Source: Candidatus Zixiibacteriota bacterium
Lineage (GTDB): Bacteria; Zixibacteria; MSB-5A5; GN15; FEB-12
Direction of reading: 5' to 3'
Length of the DNA: 9,133 bases
NCBI GenBank assembly: GCA_023132995.1
Contig: JAGLXI010000162.1
Coordinates: 1-9,133 of the forward strand
Below, one piece after another: positions 1 to 5,147 of this stretch (the first letter of the stretch is position 1; each line of letters starts with the position of its first letter). Below the pieces are notes generated by a model. The model was not told where the DNA came from. It saw only the letters and a list, made by a program, of their open reading frames with translations, and searched no databases. Position numbers and translations under genes: made by a program.

Positions 1-56
1 ATGTCGACACCGCTGTCGGCGTAGGTGATCTTTCTACTCTTGCTTTCGTCAGGCAT
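1..56 (-). CDS. purM: Phosphoribosylformylglycinamidine cyclo-ligase, N-terminal 18 codons (partial)
   Basis: Reading the minus strand from an ATG at 56-54 gives MPDESKSRKITYADSGVDI, running off the left edge in the codon after Asp. The ITYADSGVDI stretch matches the conserved N-terminus of PurM (TYKDAGVDIDAG in E. coli), at the same distance from the start Met. PurM (AIR synthetase) closes the imidazole ring in the fifth step of de novo purine synthesis, using ATP in the cytosol. The gene is divergent from the methyltransferase at 118. A TTGACA-17-TATATA promoter sits so close to the ATG that the transcript may be leaderless. Only the extreme N-terminus is visible, so the call rests on one short motif, although that motif is characteristic. 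Confidence 0.8.
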   Translation of the reverse strand, partial: MPDESKSRKITYADSGVD

Positions 57-68
57 GCCTCGTATATA
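40..68 (+). promoter_or_regulatory. Candidate promoter of the methyltransferase gene
   Basis: On the plus strand TTGCTT (40-45) is followed by a 17-base spacer and TATATA (63-68). The -10 is the same self-complementary hexamer used by the purM promoter in the other direction. The -35 matches consensus only in TTG, so this side is weaker. The spacer contains a 10-base palindrome, AGGCATGCCT (51-60). A start near 75 would give a leader of about 43 bases. Confidence 0.35.
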
Positions 69-91
69 TGTGCCGTAACGTTAAATGTCAA
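63..91 (-). promoter_or_regulatory. purM promoter (TTGACA-17-TATATA)
   Basis: On the minus strand a perfect -35 TTGACA (91-86) is followed by a 17-base spacer and a -10 TATATA (68-63). The predicted transcription start is about seven bases on, at or next to the A of the purM ATG (56). The -35 box overlaps one arm of the inverted repeat at 87-100, so a repressor bound there would block it. This is seen in the sequence; activity is inferred. Confidence 0.6.
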
Positions 92-100
92 CAAGTTGAC
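87..100. promoter_or_regulatory. Inverted repeat GTCAAC-AA-GTTGAC, candidate operator
   Basis: Two perfect 6-base arms (87-92 and 95-100) are separated by AA. The element overlaps the purM -35 box and lies in the leader of the methyltransferase transcript, a position where one regulator could affect both divergent genes. It does not match an operator I can name, and a dyad this short can arise by chance. Confidence 0.3.
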
Positions 101-117
101 CCAGAGTAATAGTATCG

Positions 118-900
118 ATGCCAAACAGTCCCTACCAACATCCTGAACTATACGAACTTGCCTTCAGTTGGCGTAACTACAAGAAGGCGGTGGATTTCAT
201 CAGCGAAGCAGCAGCGTTAGCCGGACTTGCTGAGATCAGATCGATGGTTGAACTCGGCTGCGGTCCGGGCCAGTACTGCCGGGAGTTCGCGCGAAGATCG
301 GTTGTCTCCTACGGGGTCGATCTCTGCCCCGAAATGGCCCTCTATGCTCAGAAGCTCTATGACGAGGAAAAGCTGCCGGGCTACGTGTTGGAGGCCGATT
401 TCCGGAGATTCAAATTGGAGCAGCCGGTAGATCTGGCTGTCTGCATGATGGCTACGTTTAATCTGCTTCTGACCAACGAGGACGTTGTCAGTCACTTCGG
501 CAGCGTCGCGGACAATCTCACCGGGGGTGGTATTTACCTGATCGAACTCCCCCACCCACGCGATACTTTCCGGGCCGACTCGTGCACAGAAAACAAGTGG
601 GAGATGGAAAAAGACGGCCTCAAGCTGTCGATAGACTGGGCCAGTGACAGTGTGACCGATCCGATAGCGGAGATCGACCGGGGGACTGTTCGCCTGACGA
701 CAACCGAGGACGGAGTCACCAGGATATTCGAGAGTCCCGAAGCGGCGCGTCGCCTCGGCCTGGGGCACCTGAAGGCGCTCATCGACCAATCAGGGCGGTT
801 TGAGATCGCCGGGATGTACGGTGACCTTGATGTCAACCGGTTGTTCGACAACACCAAGAAATCCTGGCGGATGATTGTACTCCTGCGAAAACGCCGGTAA
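118..900 (+). CDS. Class I SAM-dependent methyltransferase, substrate unknown
   Basis: This 260-residue cytosolic protein has a Rossmann methyltransferase domain. Motif I is VELGCGPG at residues 44-51, the glycine-rich loop that binds S-adenosylmethionine. The acidic residue after strand 2 is Asp68 in GVDLCPEM, which normally contacts the ribose hydroxyls. LEADFRRF (residues 91-98) fits the adenine-contacting position, and the hydrophobic run around 104-118 fits strand 4. The C-terminal part, from about 145, is beta-rich and typical of small-molecule methyltransferases of the Methyltransf_25/11 type. Nothing in the sequence identifies the methyl acceptor. The ATG at 118 has only a weak purine-rich stretch upstream (CAGAG). 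The gene stands alone on the plus strand, divergent from purM and convergent with rluD. The fold is confident and the function is not. Confidence 0.85.
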   Translation: MPNSPYQHPELYELAFSWRNYKKAVDFISEAAALAGLAEIRSMVELGCGPGQYCREFARRSVVSYGVDLCPEMALYAQKLYDEEKLPGYVLEADFRRFKLEQPVDLAVCMMATFNLLLTNEDVVSHFGSVADNLTGGGIYLIELPHPRDTFRADSCTENKWEMEKDGLKLSIDWASDSVTDPIAEIDRGTVRLTTTEDGVTRIFESPEAARRLGLGHLKALIDQSGRFEIAGMYGDLDVNRLFDNTKKSWRMIVLLRKRR

Positions 901-971
901 ACGGGGCTCACTGACGCGACATCACAGATTCACACTGGGGTGCTGTGCCGTCAGGCATCCCTTCACCCCGC

Positions 972-1964
972 CTATCGCCCTTCCCTGTCGAGCATGGCAA
1001 GGACGGTGCGGAAATCCTCCGGCGGGTCGGATGTGAGGCTCAGTGCCTTTCCGGTGACCGGATGCACGAATTCGAGCCGCGAGGCATGAAGCGCCTGGCG
1101 GTCCAGTGTCTCCAACAAGCGTCTTGCCAGCGGTCGCTCAGGACCGAACATCCCCCGCAGCCATTTGTGCCGACCCCCATAGTCAGGATCACCGAACACC
1201 GGATGCCCCTTGTGTGAAAAGTGGACCCTGATCTGGTGGGTACGGCCGGTATGGAGATTGACCTCCAGCAGATCGTATGAACGGAACCGATCCAGTAGTG
1301 CGTAATGTGTCAGCGCGGCGCGCCCGTGGCCGGATACGGCCATCTTCTTGCGATCCCGGCGCGAGCGACCGATGGGAAGTTCGATACTTCCCTCCTCCGG
1401 CGTTATATTCCCACAGACGAGAGCTATGTAGGTGCGTTTGATCGCCCGCTCACGAACGGCTGTCTGGAGAGCGCGATGGGTCTCCTCGCTTCTGGCCACC
1501 ACCAGCAGCCCCGAGGTATTCTTGTCGAGCCGGTGCACGATCCCCGGCCGGTCTGCGCCCCCCCCTTCGGGCAGTGACCCCAGGTGATGGATCATAGCAT
1601 TCACCAATGTCCCGCTGTGGCTTCCGGGCGCAGGGTGAGTCACCATCCCGGCCGGTTTATTCACGACAACTAAGTGCTCATCCTCGTAGACGATATCGAG
1701 CGGGATATCTTCTCCGTCAAGATGTGGCCCGGCCGCCGGCGGGATTGTCACAACCACCGTCTCTCCTCCTCTTACGCGGTGGTTTTTCGGGACTATCTCC
1801 CCGTTGACCGTTACCAGACCATCCGCAATGAGCGTCTGGATGCGGCTTCTGGTGAGGTCGATTTCCGGCAGGTCGGCAAGGTAACGATCCAGCCTTTCCG
1901 TCGAATGCGACACATCCACTTCTATTCGTACGCGTCGGGGACGCATGCTGTCAGGAGTAGTCAT
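972..1964 (-). CDS. rluD: RluA-family 23S rRNA pseudouridine synthase, RluC/RluD type
   Basis: This 330-residue protein converts specific uridines of 23S rRNA to pseudouridine during large-subunit assembly. Residues about 22-72 form an S4 RNA-binding domain (ERLDRYLA, then LTRSRIQTLIADGLVTVNG). The catalytic domain carries the RluA signature HRLDKNTSG at 144-152, with Asp147 as the catalytic aspartate. LHTGRTHQIRVH (237-248) is the second family motif, and RQALHA near 289-294 is the third. Length and the N-terminal S4 domain fit RluD or RluC rather than the shorter RluA, but the target uridines cannot be read from sequence. The ATG at 1964 has GAGG eleven bases upstream, a long spacing. A second in-frame ATG is at codon 7. 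The gene lies 118 bases downstream of the PdxJ-family gene and may be cotranscribed with it. Confidence 0.93.
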   Translation of the reverse strand: MTTPDSMRPRRVRIEVDVSHSTERLDRYLADLPEIDLTRSRIQTLIADGLVTVNGEIVPKNHRVRGGETVVVTIPPAAGPHLDGEDIPLDIVYEDEHLVVVNKPAGMVTHPAPGSHSGTLVNAMIHHLGSLPEGGGADRPGIVHRLDKNTSGLLVVARSEETHRALQTAVRERAIKRTYIALVCGNITPEEGSIELPIGRSRRDRKKMAVSGHGRAALTHYALLDRFRSYDLLEVNLHTGRTHQIRVHFSHKGHPVFGDPDYGGRHKWLRGMFGPERPLARRLLETLDRQALHASRLEFVHPVTGKALSLTSDPPEDFRTVLAMLDREGR

Positions 1965-2047
1965 GCGGGCAGAACCTCAGTATGCCGTTGATCGAGCGAA
2001 TCAGCGGCCGTACAGGTCGGCGGCATATCGGCTGACGCGCTTATTTA

Positions 2048-2059
2048 CCTGTCGACAGG
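2048..2059. repeat. 12-base perfect palindrome CCTGTCGACAGG
   Basis: This palindrome lies in the 118-base gap between the PdxJ-family gene and rluD, about 24 bases after the pdxJ stop. There is no T-tract on either side, so it is not a standard intrinsic terminator. It could be a protein-binding site or a weak hairpin. The rest of the gap shows no convincing promoter. Confidence 0.3.
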
Positions 2060-2082
2060 GATAGCAGCAGCAAAAGCTACAG

Positions 2083-2811
2083 CTACTTTGCCACCTGTCC
2101 CCTGACCAGTTGGAGCATTTCAAGCACCGCTCGCTCGTAGCCGACCAGCAGCGCTCGCGAGGCAATGGCATATCCGATGACGAACTCATCGACCAGCTCC
2201 AGCTCGACCAGAGGGCGGATATTGCGATAACTGATCCCTTTTCCACAGTGAACAGCCAGTTCGGCTTTGGCGGCGGCATTGGCGGCATGATCGAGCCGGT
2301 CGAGTTCTTCCTGGGCCTGCTCAACTGTCTGTGCGTTGCTGTAGCCGGAGCAATCAAGCAGCACCGCCCCGCCGCCGGCCCGGGACACACCCTTGATCTG
2401 GTCAGATTTCGGCTCGACAAAGAACCCCACGTGGACCCCGACCGCCTTGAACCGGGCCACCGTGTCGCCGAAATCGATATCGGCCACATTGAGATCGATT
2501 GGTGAAATGGGGCCATCTCCATTAACCTGATCAGCGCCGAATGTCACCATCCAGGGCTTAACCTCGAGGGCTGTTTCAATAAGCTCATCCACCGGTGGTA
2601 TCTCAACAGTCAACTTGGTCTTGACAATACCTTTCAGGATATACACGTCGCGGTCGCGAACGAACCGGCGGTTGCGTCGAAGCTGAACGGCGATGCCATC
2701 CGCTCCGGCCAGGCTGGCCAGCACTGCGACGTGGGCCGGGTCCGGCTCAGCAAGACCTCTGATTTCACGCAGCGCCGCCACCATGTCGATATTTACCGTT
2801 AAATGAGACAA
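2083..2811 (-). CDS. pdxJ: PdxJ-family protein with an atypical active site
   Basis: This 242-residue protein aligns along its length with pyridoxine 5'-phosphate synthase, the TIM-barrel enzyme joining 1-deoxyxylulose 5-phosphate and 3-amino-2-oxopropyl phosphate in vitamin B6 synthesis. Family landmarks are NID (7-9), PDPAHVAVLASLAGADGI (23-40), RDRDVYIL (52-59), and GYAIASRAL (213-221). Compared from memory with E. coli PdxJ, Asn9, Arg20, Arg47, Glu72 and Gly194 are kept (here Asn7, Arg18, Arg45, Glu70, Gly192). The active-site histidines are not: His12 is Met10, His45 is Gln43, His52 is Phe50, His193 is Lys191, His216 is Tyr214. EIHTG is also replaced, by LLDCS. Family membership is secure; synthase activity is doubtful. 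Start is TTG with AGGGAG six bases upstream. It has its own promoter. Confidence 0.82.
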   Translation of the reverse strand: MSHLTVNIDMVAALREIRGLAEPDPAHVAVLASLAGADGIAVQLRRNRRFVRDRDVYILKGIVKTKLTVEIPPVDELIETALEVKPWMVTFGADQVNGDGPISPIDLNVADIDFGDTVARFKAVGVHVGFFVEPKSDQIKGVSRAGGGAVLLDCSGYSNAQTVEQAQEELDRLDHAANAAAKAELAVHCGKGISYRNIRPLVELELVDEFVIGYAIASRALLVGYERAVLEMLQLVRGQVAK

Positions 2812-2817
2812 GCAACA

Positions 2818-2823
2818 CTCCCT
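2818..2823 (-). promoter_or_regulatory. Ribosome binding site AGGGAG fixing the TTG start of the PdxJ-family gene
   Basis: AGGGAG is followed by a 6-base spacer (TGTTGC) and then TTG at 2811-2809. The conserved NID motif begins at codon 7, as close to the N-terminus as in known PdxJ proteins, so the TTG is the best start. The next in-frame ATG (codon 10) would cut into that motif. Confidence 0.6.
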
Positions 2824-2876
2824 GTTACTGGTTGATCCTGATGCACACGATGGACGTCTGACGCCACCGTCGCCGA

Positions 2877-2905
2877 ATGGTATGCCACGACCGACACCGA
2901 GTCAA
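2877..2905 (-). promoter_or_regulatory. Promoter of the PdxJ-family gene (TTGACT-17-TACCAT)
   Basis: On the minus strand TTGACT (2905-2900) is followed by exactly 17 bases and TACCAT (2882-2877). A start near 2870 gives a leader of about 60 bases ending in the AGGGAG site. A second TTGACA immediately upstream (2911-2906) is 23 bases from the -10, too far to serve it. This makes pdxJ and rluD transcriptionally separable from the TonB-domain gene. Confidence 0.55.
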
Positions 2906-3059
2906 TGTCAAAAGCGCCCTGCGACCTGTCATTTTTTTCTCGGCAAATCCGAGTGACAAAAGGATGAGTGTGGCTATCTTCAGAAGAGTCGAAACGCCTG
3001 CGGCTTTGACACCGGCATTGCCGGTTTTTCGCCCTGCGCGCGGAACTCCCATAGAGCAG

Positions 3060-3073
3060 CCGGTGATCACCGG
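3060..3073. repeat. 14-base perfect palindrome CCGGTGATCACCGG
   Basis: The palindrome reads identically on both strands. It is nested between CTCCCATAG (3046-3054) and CTATGGAG (3088-3095), which can pair with one bulged base. Together they could form a branched structure in RNA from either strand. The same bases also fall in the coding-like minus frame, so the symmetry may be incidental. Confidence 0.35.
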
Positions 3074-3124
3074 GTCGTGCGACACCACTATGGAGTCGCC
3101 TTTCAAGTAATCCGCAATAAAGTC

Positions 3125-3155
3125 AAAGCCCACTTCTGTTGAGGTGGGTTTTTTT
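3125..3155. terminator. Intrinsic terminator hairpin, strongest in plus orientation
   Basis: CCCACTTC (3129-3136), loop TGTT and GAGGTGGG (3141-3148) form an 8-base stem with one G-T pair. Four further pairs (AAAG with TTTT, one of them G-T) extend its base, and seven T residues (3149-3155) follow. On the plus strand this is a textbook terminator, although no plus-strand gene precedes it. On the minus strand it begins about 27 bases after the TonB-domain gene stop and is followed by a poorer tract (CTTTGACTTT), so it may act in both directions. Confidence 0.7.
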
Positions 3156-3181
3156 GCGGCTGAATCATTACTGCAGGTGAA

Positions 3182-4195
3182 TCAACCCAGCAGGAATAGA
3201 ACCCTGTAGGTCACCCAGCAAGCAACTGGCTTCCCTTTCTGTATTCCCGGTTTGTACCGGCAGAGTTGGGCCTGTTGGAGAGCTGCCTGATCAAGCAACC
3301 AGAAACAGGACGATCTGCCGATCCGAACCTGGATTACTACACCGGTTTTGTCCACTAACGCTTGCACCCAAACCACACCGGTGACCTCGGCAAGTCTTGC
3401 CACACGAGGGTATTCTATCTCCGCCTCGTAGACCATCTCCGGAAAAACGTCTAAGGCTACTGAAGTGTCAACAGTTGGCATGCAGGTCTCGCCTTCACCA
3501 ATCAGCCACAGCAGGTGCTCCGCATGTTCGTTCTTCTTGCCGAACCGGACAGCACGCTCGAGATAATGGCGCGCTGCTTCTGGCTTATTGTGAGCGAAGA
3601 AGTAGGCGCCCAGCGCGTGGTAAACCGGAGATCTCTTTTTCTCCGCCCTCTTCATCTTCCTGCTTAACTGGCGATTATCCTCGTCCTCCACTTCTGAGCG
3701 ACATTGACTGAGCAGGTCGTGGATGGATGAGTCAACGGATAGGCTATCTATCAACAACAACTGTTCGAAATAATGTTGTGCTTTCCGATACTGTCGAGCT
3801 GTCGCCGCTTCACTACCGAGCCGGTGCAATCGCGCGGTATCCAGGTCGGGAACTTCCACCCTCACCGCCACGTGCGCCGGGATTTTTATCCAATGGAGGC
3901 CGCGAATCACACAGGCGGATTCCCAGGCGGAGACATCATGAACTTCTACCACAACATCTTTAAGGCAGCCAGTTGCTGCACTATCTGCGACACCGTCGGC
4001 CCGTATCAGTGACCCCACCATGCCGACCTCCAGCCCGCTGACGTAGCCGCCGTCGACAAACGCCAGGGTGGCTGGTTCATCCAGGTTCTTCTCAGGCTCA
4101 AGCAGGAAGATTATGGGGAAGTCTTCCGCGGCCGCCGGCATGGCGGACATAACGGCGAGCGCCACGGCAACAACGATGCACGACACTTGCCTCAT
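3182..4195 (-). CDS. Exported TPR protein with C-terminal TonB domain
   Basis: This is a 337-residue protein. Residues 1-23 form a signal peptide with a hydrophobic core (CIVVAVALAVMSAM) and an AAA site before Glu24, so the mature protein should be periplasmic. Residues about 118-150 and 190-225 resemble tetratricopeptide helices (ATARQYRKAQHYFEQLL and NKPEAARHYLERAVRFG). A very charged linker (about 168-188) separates them. Residues about 254-337 form a TonB C-terminal domain: EIEYPRVARLAEVTGVVWVQ, VDKTGVV, SSCFWLLDQAAL, and YKPGIQKGKPVACWVTY. Classical TonB has an uncleaved N-terminal anchor that binds ExbB/ExbD and a proline-rich spacer; both are missing. Energy transduction is therefore unlikely, and a scaffold or envelope-binding role is more plausible. 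The ATG at 4195 has GAAGG nine bases upstream. The gene appears monocistronic. Confidence 0.82.
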   Translation of the reverse strand: MRQVSCIVVAVALAVMSAMPAAAEDFPIIFLLEPEKNLDEPATLAFVDGGYVSGLEVGMVGSLIRADGVADSAATGCLKDVVVEVHDVSAWESACVIRGLHWIKIPAHVAVRVEVPDLDTARLHRLGSEAATARQYRKAQHYFEQLLLIDSLSVDSSIHDLLSQCRSEVEDEDNRQLSRKMKRAEKKRSPVYHALGAYFFAHNKPEAARHYLERAVRFGKKNEHAEHLLWLIGEGETCMPTVDTSVALDVFPEMVYEAEIEYPRVARLAEVTGVVWVQALVDKTGVVIQVRIGRSSCFWLLDQAALQQAQLCRYKPGIQKGKPVACWVTYRVLFLLG

Positions 4196-4228
4196 AATGA
4201 TAAACCTTCATGGCTCTCTTGATAACCC

Positions 4229-4257
4229 ATAGTAGGTCGTCCTGACCATAATCGCAA
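4229..4257 (-). promoter_or_regulatory. Candidate promoter of the TonB-domain gene
   Basis: On the minus strand TTGCGA (4257-4252) is followed by 17 bases and TACTAT (4234-4229). Each hexamer matches consensus at four of six positions. A start near 4222 would leave a leader of about 27 bases containing the GAAGG site. The box lies after the end of rsmA, consistent with a new transcription unit. Confidence 0.35.
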
Positions 4258-4301
4258 GCGGATTCTCTGCGGCGGCGTCCGAGCGAGCTTGTTCCGTGGG
4301 C

Positions 4302-4321
4302 GGCAGACGCCCCGGTCTGCC
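4302..4321. terminator. Hairpin downstream of rsmA, possible operon terminator
   Basis: GGCAGAC (4302-4308) and GTCTGCC (4315-4321) form a perfect 7-base GC-rich stem with a 6-base loop, beginning 22 bases after the rsmA stop. There is no T-tract on either strand, so it would be an atypical or Rho-assisted terminator, or an mRNA 3'-end stabiliser. Confidence 0.35.
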
Positions 4322-4343
4322 CCTGTCTCCCCCGGCTCGATAG

Positions 4344-5144
4344 TCACACCATCCGGCGACGCGCCAACCATTCCGTCAGTTGGAGGAACATCTGTGTGGA
4401 CACCTGTTCCGCACGGATTTTACCCGGCCAGTCGAGGTCGGTCAACAGTGCCCGCGCCGCGTCGGTATCAGGGACAAGCTCCGGTGCCAGGTTGTTAACC
4501 AGGAGCTTCCGCCGTTGACGGAAGGCGTGCCGCACCACTTTCTGGAACTGCAGGTTCCGTTTGATCCTGACTTTTCGCCTGGGAGTCAGCCCGATCACGG
4601 CGGAACTCACTTTCGGAGCGGGGCGGAAATGCCTCGGACCTACGGCGAAATGATACGCCAGGTCATAGTACAGTTGCGTAAAAATAGCTATGGGCGACCA
4701 ACCCTTTGTCCCCGGCGAAGAGGCCAGTCTTTGCGCTACCTCCTTCTGCACCATCAGGCAGGCTATGTCGATCTTGCCATGATGTTGCACCACCCACTCG
4801 ATTACCGGGGAACTGATATTGAAGGGAAGATTGCCGATCAGCTTGAAACGAGAGACACCGATCTTGCCGGGATCGAACGCCACGAAATCCTCGTTTACCA
4901 CCGTGACGTTGTCATGTCCCCTGAGGAGTTTGGTGAGATACCCGATCAGGTCCCGGTCGATCTCGACGGCGATCACAGTAGCGCCGGAGCGTACCAGCGG
5001 AAGAGTCAGCGCCCCCCTACCGGCGCCGATTTCAATGATCGTGTCGACCGGATGCGGGTCGATGATATCCGCCATGTCCGACGCGATGCGGTCATCTGTC
5101 AGGAAATTCTGCCCTAACCGCTTCTTGGGTCGATAGCCCGGCAA
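4344..5144 (-). CDS. rsmA: 16S rRNA (adenine1518/1519-N6)-dimethyltransferase
   Basis: RsmA/KsgA dimethylates two adjacent adenines in the 3'-terminal helix of 16S rRNA late in small-subunit assembly, using S-adenosylmethionine. This 266-residue protein has the usual length and all main motifs. These are KKRLGQNFL (7-15), EIGAGRGALT (38-47, SAM loop), VEIDRDL (60-66), catalytic NLPFNIS (105-111), HFRPAPKV (172-179), and HAFRQRRKLLVNNL (206-219). The catalytic tetrad is NLPF, whereas NLPY is the common form. Phenylalanine still supplies an aromatic ring for stacking on adenine. The start is TTG at 5144-5142. GGAGA lies seven bases upstream, inside the last codons of tatD, which supports this start and translational coupling. 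It is the last gene of the right-hand operon. Confidence 0.95.
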   Translation of the reverse strand: MPGYRPKKRLGQNFLTDDRIASDMADIIDPHPVDTIIEIGAGRGALTLPLVRSGATVIAVEIDRDLIGYLTKLLRGHDNVTVVNEDFVAFDPGKIGVSRFKLIGNLPFNISSPVIEWVVQHHGKIDIACLMVQKEVAQRLASSPGTKGWSPIAIFTQLYYDLAYHFAVGPRHFRPAPKVSSAVIGLTPRRKVRIKRNLQFQKVVRHAFRQRRKLLVNNLAPELVPDTDAARALLTDLDWPGKIRAEQVSTQMFLQLTEWLARRRMV

Positions 5145-5147
5145 GGC

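Larger units (their letters stand above)
2825..3133 (-). other. Open frame of doubtful coding status (possible small or decayed gene)
   Basis: From a GTG at 3133 this frame encodes 102 residues. The first two thirds, to about 2936, have coding-like composition: about 43% G at codon position 1, 18% G at position 2 and about 62% GC at position 3 in my hand count. It includes a hydrophobic run, STLLKIATLILLSLGF, that could span a membrane. The last third is rich in Arg, Trp and Cys, overlaps the pdxJ promoter, and looks noncoding. The GTG lies inside the terminator-like hairpin and has no Shine-Dalgarno sequence. The frame is continuous with, and in phase with, the end of the TonB-domain gene past its TGA. 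I do not recognise the peptide. Alternatives are chance openness or a dispersed intergenic repeat. Confidence 0.2.
2812..3181. other. 370-base region without a confident gene
   Basis: This gap between the PdxJ-family gene and the TonB-domain gene holds the pdxJ leader and promoter on its left. It also holds the hairpin with T-tract at 3125-3155, the hairpin ACCGGC-ATT-GCCGGT (3011-3025), and the 14-base palindrome at 3060-3073. On the minus strand one frame stays open throughout and looks coding-like as far as about 2936. On the plus strand GTGACA-16-TATCTT (2953-2980) could be a promoter for a transcript of about 170 bases ending at the T-tract. No known RNA family is recognised, and I saw no signature of SRP RNA, RNase P RNA or tmRNA. 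Confidence 0.5.

Noticed and set aside
937..961. Hairpin GGGGTGC / GCATCCC between the convergent methyltransferase and rluD genes as a terminator.
   Set aside because: The stem is 7 bases with one G-T pair, the loop is 11 bases, and there is no T-tract in either direction.
2110..2505. Long open frames on the plus strand opposite pdxJ, rsmA, metG and ricT as overlapping genes.
   Set aside because: They mirror strongly supported genes in high-GC sequence, lack ribosome sites and give no recognisable domains.
2877..3110. Plus-strand open frame of 77 codons in the 2812-3181 region.
   Set aside because: It has no Shine-Dalgarno sequence and no recognisable domain, and it is opposite the minus frame that shows better codon bias.
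2941..3155. Known RNA families (SRP RNA, RNase P RNA, tmRNA, 6S RNA) for the structured intergenic region.
   Set aside because: No conserved family motif could be found by eye. A 6S-like size alone is not enough.
3182..3184. TGA of the TonB-domain gene as a selenocysteine or readthrough codon, given the open frame and hairpin downstream.
   Set aside because: The TonB domain ends naturally at this stop, the hairpin has a terminator T-tract, and the codon context shows no redox motif.
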